A DNA stretch of 22,142 nt from Paramacrobiotus richtersi (lineage: Eukaryota > Tardigrada > Eutardigrada > Parachela > Macrobiotidae), in the NCBI GenBank assembly GCA_034698045.1, contig JAQGAU010000993.1, positions 1 through 22,142 on the forward strand, written 5' to 3'. A model generated the notes under the pieces. That model was not told the origin of the DNA, did no database searches, and worked only from the letters and a program-made list of their open reading frames with translations. The position numbers and the translations under genes are program-made. Below are positions 20,073-22,142 of the stretch, piece by piece; positions within the stretch are counted from its first letter, which is position 1, and each line of letters opens with the position of its first letter.

Positions 20073-21104
20073 TTAATAAATACATGCTAAACATTTGTCG
20101 GTTTGCTTGTGGAACTCGGTCCTAAGCTCCGGGACAACAGCGCCGAATATCAAGGGATCCAAAGTGGCATGGACCAGTTTCAGTATCCGACACACTTGTA
20201 GAAACTTCATATTGTCCAGACGAGGTGACAGCAAAAAGTACAGATTCATCGGTGTCCAGCAAATAAAAATACTCAAGGTCATTAGCGAAAGTAGCGTGAA
20301 GGCGGTGGAAAACTGATTCAGTCCCGGATGGTGCGGTAAAAGTTGCTTTCGTTTAGGATATTCAATTGAGTTTGTCTGCGTATGGTCGGAATGCATCGCT
20401 GCGGCTACTGGATATCTATTTCTCAGCCGTTTGATAACGAAGTACGGGTAGCTGCTGAGGATTACTAACTCTGGTACAACATAAAACAGCCAATTGTAAA
20501 TCGGTAACCACTGCGAAGTGAACGGTGTCGGTTTACTGAAAGTACAGTACATGTTATCCATTTCATCCAAATAATAGACAGCGTCGATACTAATTACCGG
20601 AATGGCATATACTTGCGAAACTATCCAACTTGAAAGACAAATTATCGCCGCAGTTTTTGTCGTGTGCCCATTTCTGTACGCGAACGGCCATGCGATAGCG
20701 CAGAAACGGTTGATGGTGATAAACATGTGTGATAAAGGGATGAGCGGTCCGGCTGCGGTAGAAATGTATCTGAAGAACGTGCAAAACTGCGGCCATTGGT
20801 TAGGGTATAGGAGGTCCTTTGCACCAAGAAGGAAAGGGTTCTGTTGAAAAGACGCGCTGACCAAGTTCGCTAATAAGAGATTTATCACATAGATGCTGAA
20901 GGGTGTCAGGTTACTGCGTATCCGATAATAAAAATGCATCAAAAAAGCGTTTCCGATGAGTGATAAGATACATGAAACGGCCATTAACCACTGCAGATAG
21001 GTGAATTTTTGGACGAAGTTCGTGGTGGAGTTTAATCCGGTAGTCGAGTTGATTCTGCTGAAGTCCGGCATTGTTTCGTTTGATACAAATCTGTTGATGT
21101 ACAT
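20073..21104 (-). CDS. Class A GPCR, subfamily A, copy A3
   Basis: A single-exon 343-residue receptor from the ATG at 21102-21104; an internal ATG at 21069-21071 (residue 12) would give an N-terminus closer in length to A1 and A2. Sequons are N9, N19 and N25. GN of TM1 is at 51-52 and TM2 reads NLLLAN with N80 at 2.50, followed by QQNPFLLG. C108 and C187 form the predicted disulfide. The DRY equivalent is N132-R133-F-C, the only copy without tryptophan after NRx. TM5 has P211 and Y219, TM6 C282-W-T-P, and TM7 D316-P-L-I-F. The tail ends in CLACIY, with two cysteines that could be lipidated; the other copies lack this. It is closer to A1 than to A2 in TM1-TM2 and TM7. Ligand unknown. Confidence 0.9.
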   Translation of the reverse strand: MYINRFVSNETMPDFSRINSTTGLNSTTNFVQKFTYLQWLMAVSCILSLIGNAFLMHFYYRIRSNLTPFSIYVINLLLANLVSASFQQNPFLLGAKDLLYPNQWPQFCTFFRYISTAAGPLIPLSHMFITINRFCAIAWPFAYRNGHTTKTAAIICLSSWIVSQVYAIPVISIDAVYYLDEMDNMYCTFSKPTPFTSQWLPIYNWLFYVVPELVILSSYPYFVIKRLRNRYPVAAAMHSDHTQTNSIEYPKRKQLLPHHPGLNQFSTAFTLLSLMTLSIFICWTPMNLYFLLSPRLDNMKFLQVCRILKLVHATLDPLIFGAVVPELRTEFHKQTDKCLACIY

Positions 21105-21369
21105 TCAAGCAAGCTGGCAGTTAAGTCAGCGGAAGATCCGCACACTCCGCAAATGCCAATTTACTAGTCACTGTTACTTGAAAAGATAAGTCACAAGGCC
21201 AAGGAACAGGCTGCACCCGTAAGCTATACTCGAGGAGCCAAATGGGTTTATGGATGTGCATAATGTCATGTGGATATGATACAATGCGGGGTGCGGATAT
21301 TAATTTTAAAGATAGTGCTCATTCATGCAGCTGTATAATATAATGATGTCATTTCACTCACTTGTCAGT

Positions 21370-21474
21370 GGCGCGCAAAGAGGGAATACACAGAAGCGCA
21401 TTTATGGTTTGGAACAAATTCGTAAGAATGCTAGAGTTCTTCTGCGATCCCGCCGTTTGCGTCCTTTGCGCGCC
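21370..21474. repeat. 11-bp inverted repeat, arms 83 bases apart
   Basis: GGCGCGCAAAG at 21370-21380 is the exact reverse complement of CTTTGCGCGCC at 21464-21474. The GC-rich arms stand out in this background. Confidence 0.65.
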
Positions 21475-21726
21475 GTAGCAGTTATACAACAGCTGATGTC
21501 AAATGATCGATAGTCTCTGAACAGTTCCTTTACGCCTGGTACTCGTACGCATACAAGGTTTAACCAAAGTATATATATAAATAGTGGTTTAACAATGAGT
21601 TTTATTTTTCGAGACTGTGCCTTTCGTTTCCGATAGCAATTCAGTGGGATATAGATCAATATTACATCGGTATGACGTGGAAGTTCTAGGTCGTGTCGAA
21701 ATACGTTCACAGACTGGTATATTACA

Positions 21727-21764
21727 GCAGAATCGACACGACAGCAGCCAGCAGAATCGACACG
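21727..21764. repeat. Direct repeat of 14 bases, period 24
   Basis: GCAGAATCGACACG occurs at 21727-21740 and again at 21751-21764, separated by ACAGCAGCCA. Confidence 0.75.
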
Positions 21765-22142
21765 GTAGTGTCTTCGAATGCCCTTAAACATCGCTTGTTA
21801 TCTTTTCCGCTGGGTACCCGTTGTAGCACACTTGCGAAGTTCTTTGTTGGAAAACGATTAAGGTCTTCTATGCTAATCAAGGCATTTAAGATGATTTTGC
21901 GAAAACCGGATATTAAATTTTTACCGCCATTTTTTAGGTTGTGTATCTGTTTAGTCCAGGATAGTTAAGCAGCAAGGCAACCGTAAATTATAATAAACTC
22001 AAGTATGTGCTTTACAATTATGGCATGTTTCGTTTTAGTCAGAAAGGTCGACCGATCCTCTCAACTTTGCTTTTAGGCTGTAATCCGCCTGTTGGTTTGC
22101 TGCTACGGGTGACACCGTTGTTATTCGCTTTTTAACCTTCCA

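Larger units (their letters stand above)
21105..22142. other. Intergenic, upstream of A3, to the window edge
   Basis: It should contain the A3 promoter. A minus-strand open frame of 129 codons (21402-21791) spans two repeats listed here, is very basic at its C-terminal end (KGRKRRDRRR) and matches nothing I know. I see no other gene. Confidence 0.4.

Noticed and set aside
21402..21791. 129-codon basic minus-strand frame
   Set aside because: It spans a direct repeat and one arm of an inverted repeat, and has no recognised domain or duplicate. Listed only as intergenic content.
1..22142. CRISPR arrays, prokaryotic operons, transposase or reverse transcriptase genes
   Set aside because: No regularly spaced repeats, catalytic motifs or operon-like gene spacing were found in any frame.

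Overview
The window looks like metazoan nuclear DNA. Its only convincing genes are six co-oriented, intronless seven-transmembrane receptors of the rhodopsin (class A) type, set in long non-coding stretches. There are no prokaryotic operons, Shine-Dalgarno-spaced starts, tRNAs or rRNAs. A small ecdysozoan genome, perhaps a tardigrade, is a guess from the overall look (dense single-exon receptor clusters, middling GC) and is not proven by any single sequence feature.

All six receptor loci lie on the minus strand. By plus-strand coordinate they are A1 (418-1401), B1 (3783-4843, broken by one missing base), B2 (7140-8201), A2 (12083-13111), B3 (14456-15505) and A3 (20073-21104). They form two subfamilies by sequence. 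The A type has QQNPFLL after TM2, D-P-x-I-F in TM7 and a VPEL(K/R) tail. The B type has E-P-I/V-I-F in TM7, a (I/P)E(L/V)RQET tail and a conserved third intracellular loop ending in LRRRSTIPF. All six share an unusual microswitch set: N instead of D at position 2.50, NR instead of DR in the DRY motif, D or E instead of N at 7.49, and F instead of Y at 7.53. The GN of TM1, the TM3/ECL2 cysteine pair, P5.50/Y5.58 and CWTP of TM6 are kept.

The space between genes is not random. B1 and B2 sit in tandem segmental duplicates of about 3.3-3.5 kb (roughly 2430-5702 and 6115-9614). Blocks of the B upstream flank recur in the same order upstream of B3 (15633-17430). A further partial copy at 18757-19360 has no B gene next to it, which suggests a lost or rearranged receptor. 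Read in the direction of transcription the order is A3 - (B relic) - B3 - A2 - B2 - B1 - A1, which suggests repeated duplication of an A plus B module. A short block about 125-150 nt upstream of each B start is conserved and may be regulatory.

The genes probably act independently as paralogous membrane receptors, plausibly chemosensory or peptide receptors. Nothing in the sequence identifies a ligand or a G-protein partner. Intergenic stretches otherwise hold AT-rich tracts, small direct and inverted repeats and no gene I can support.
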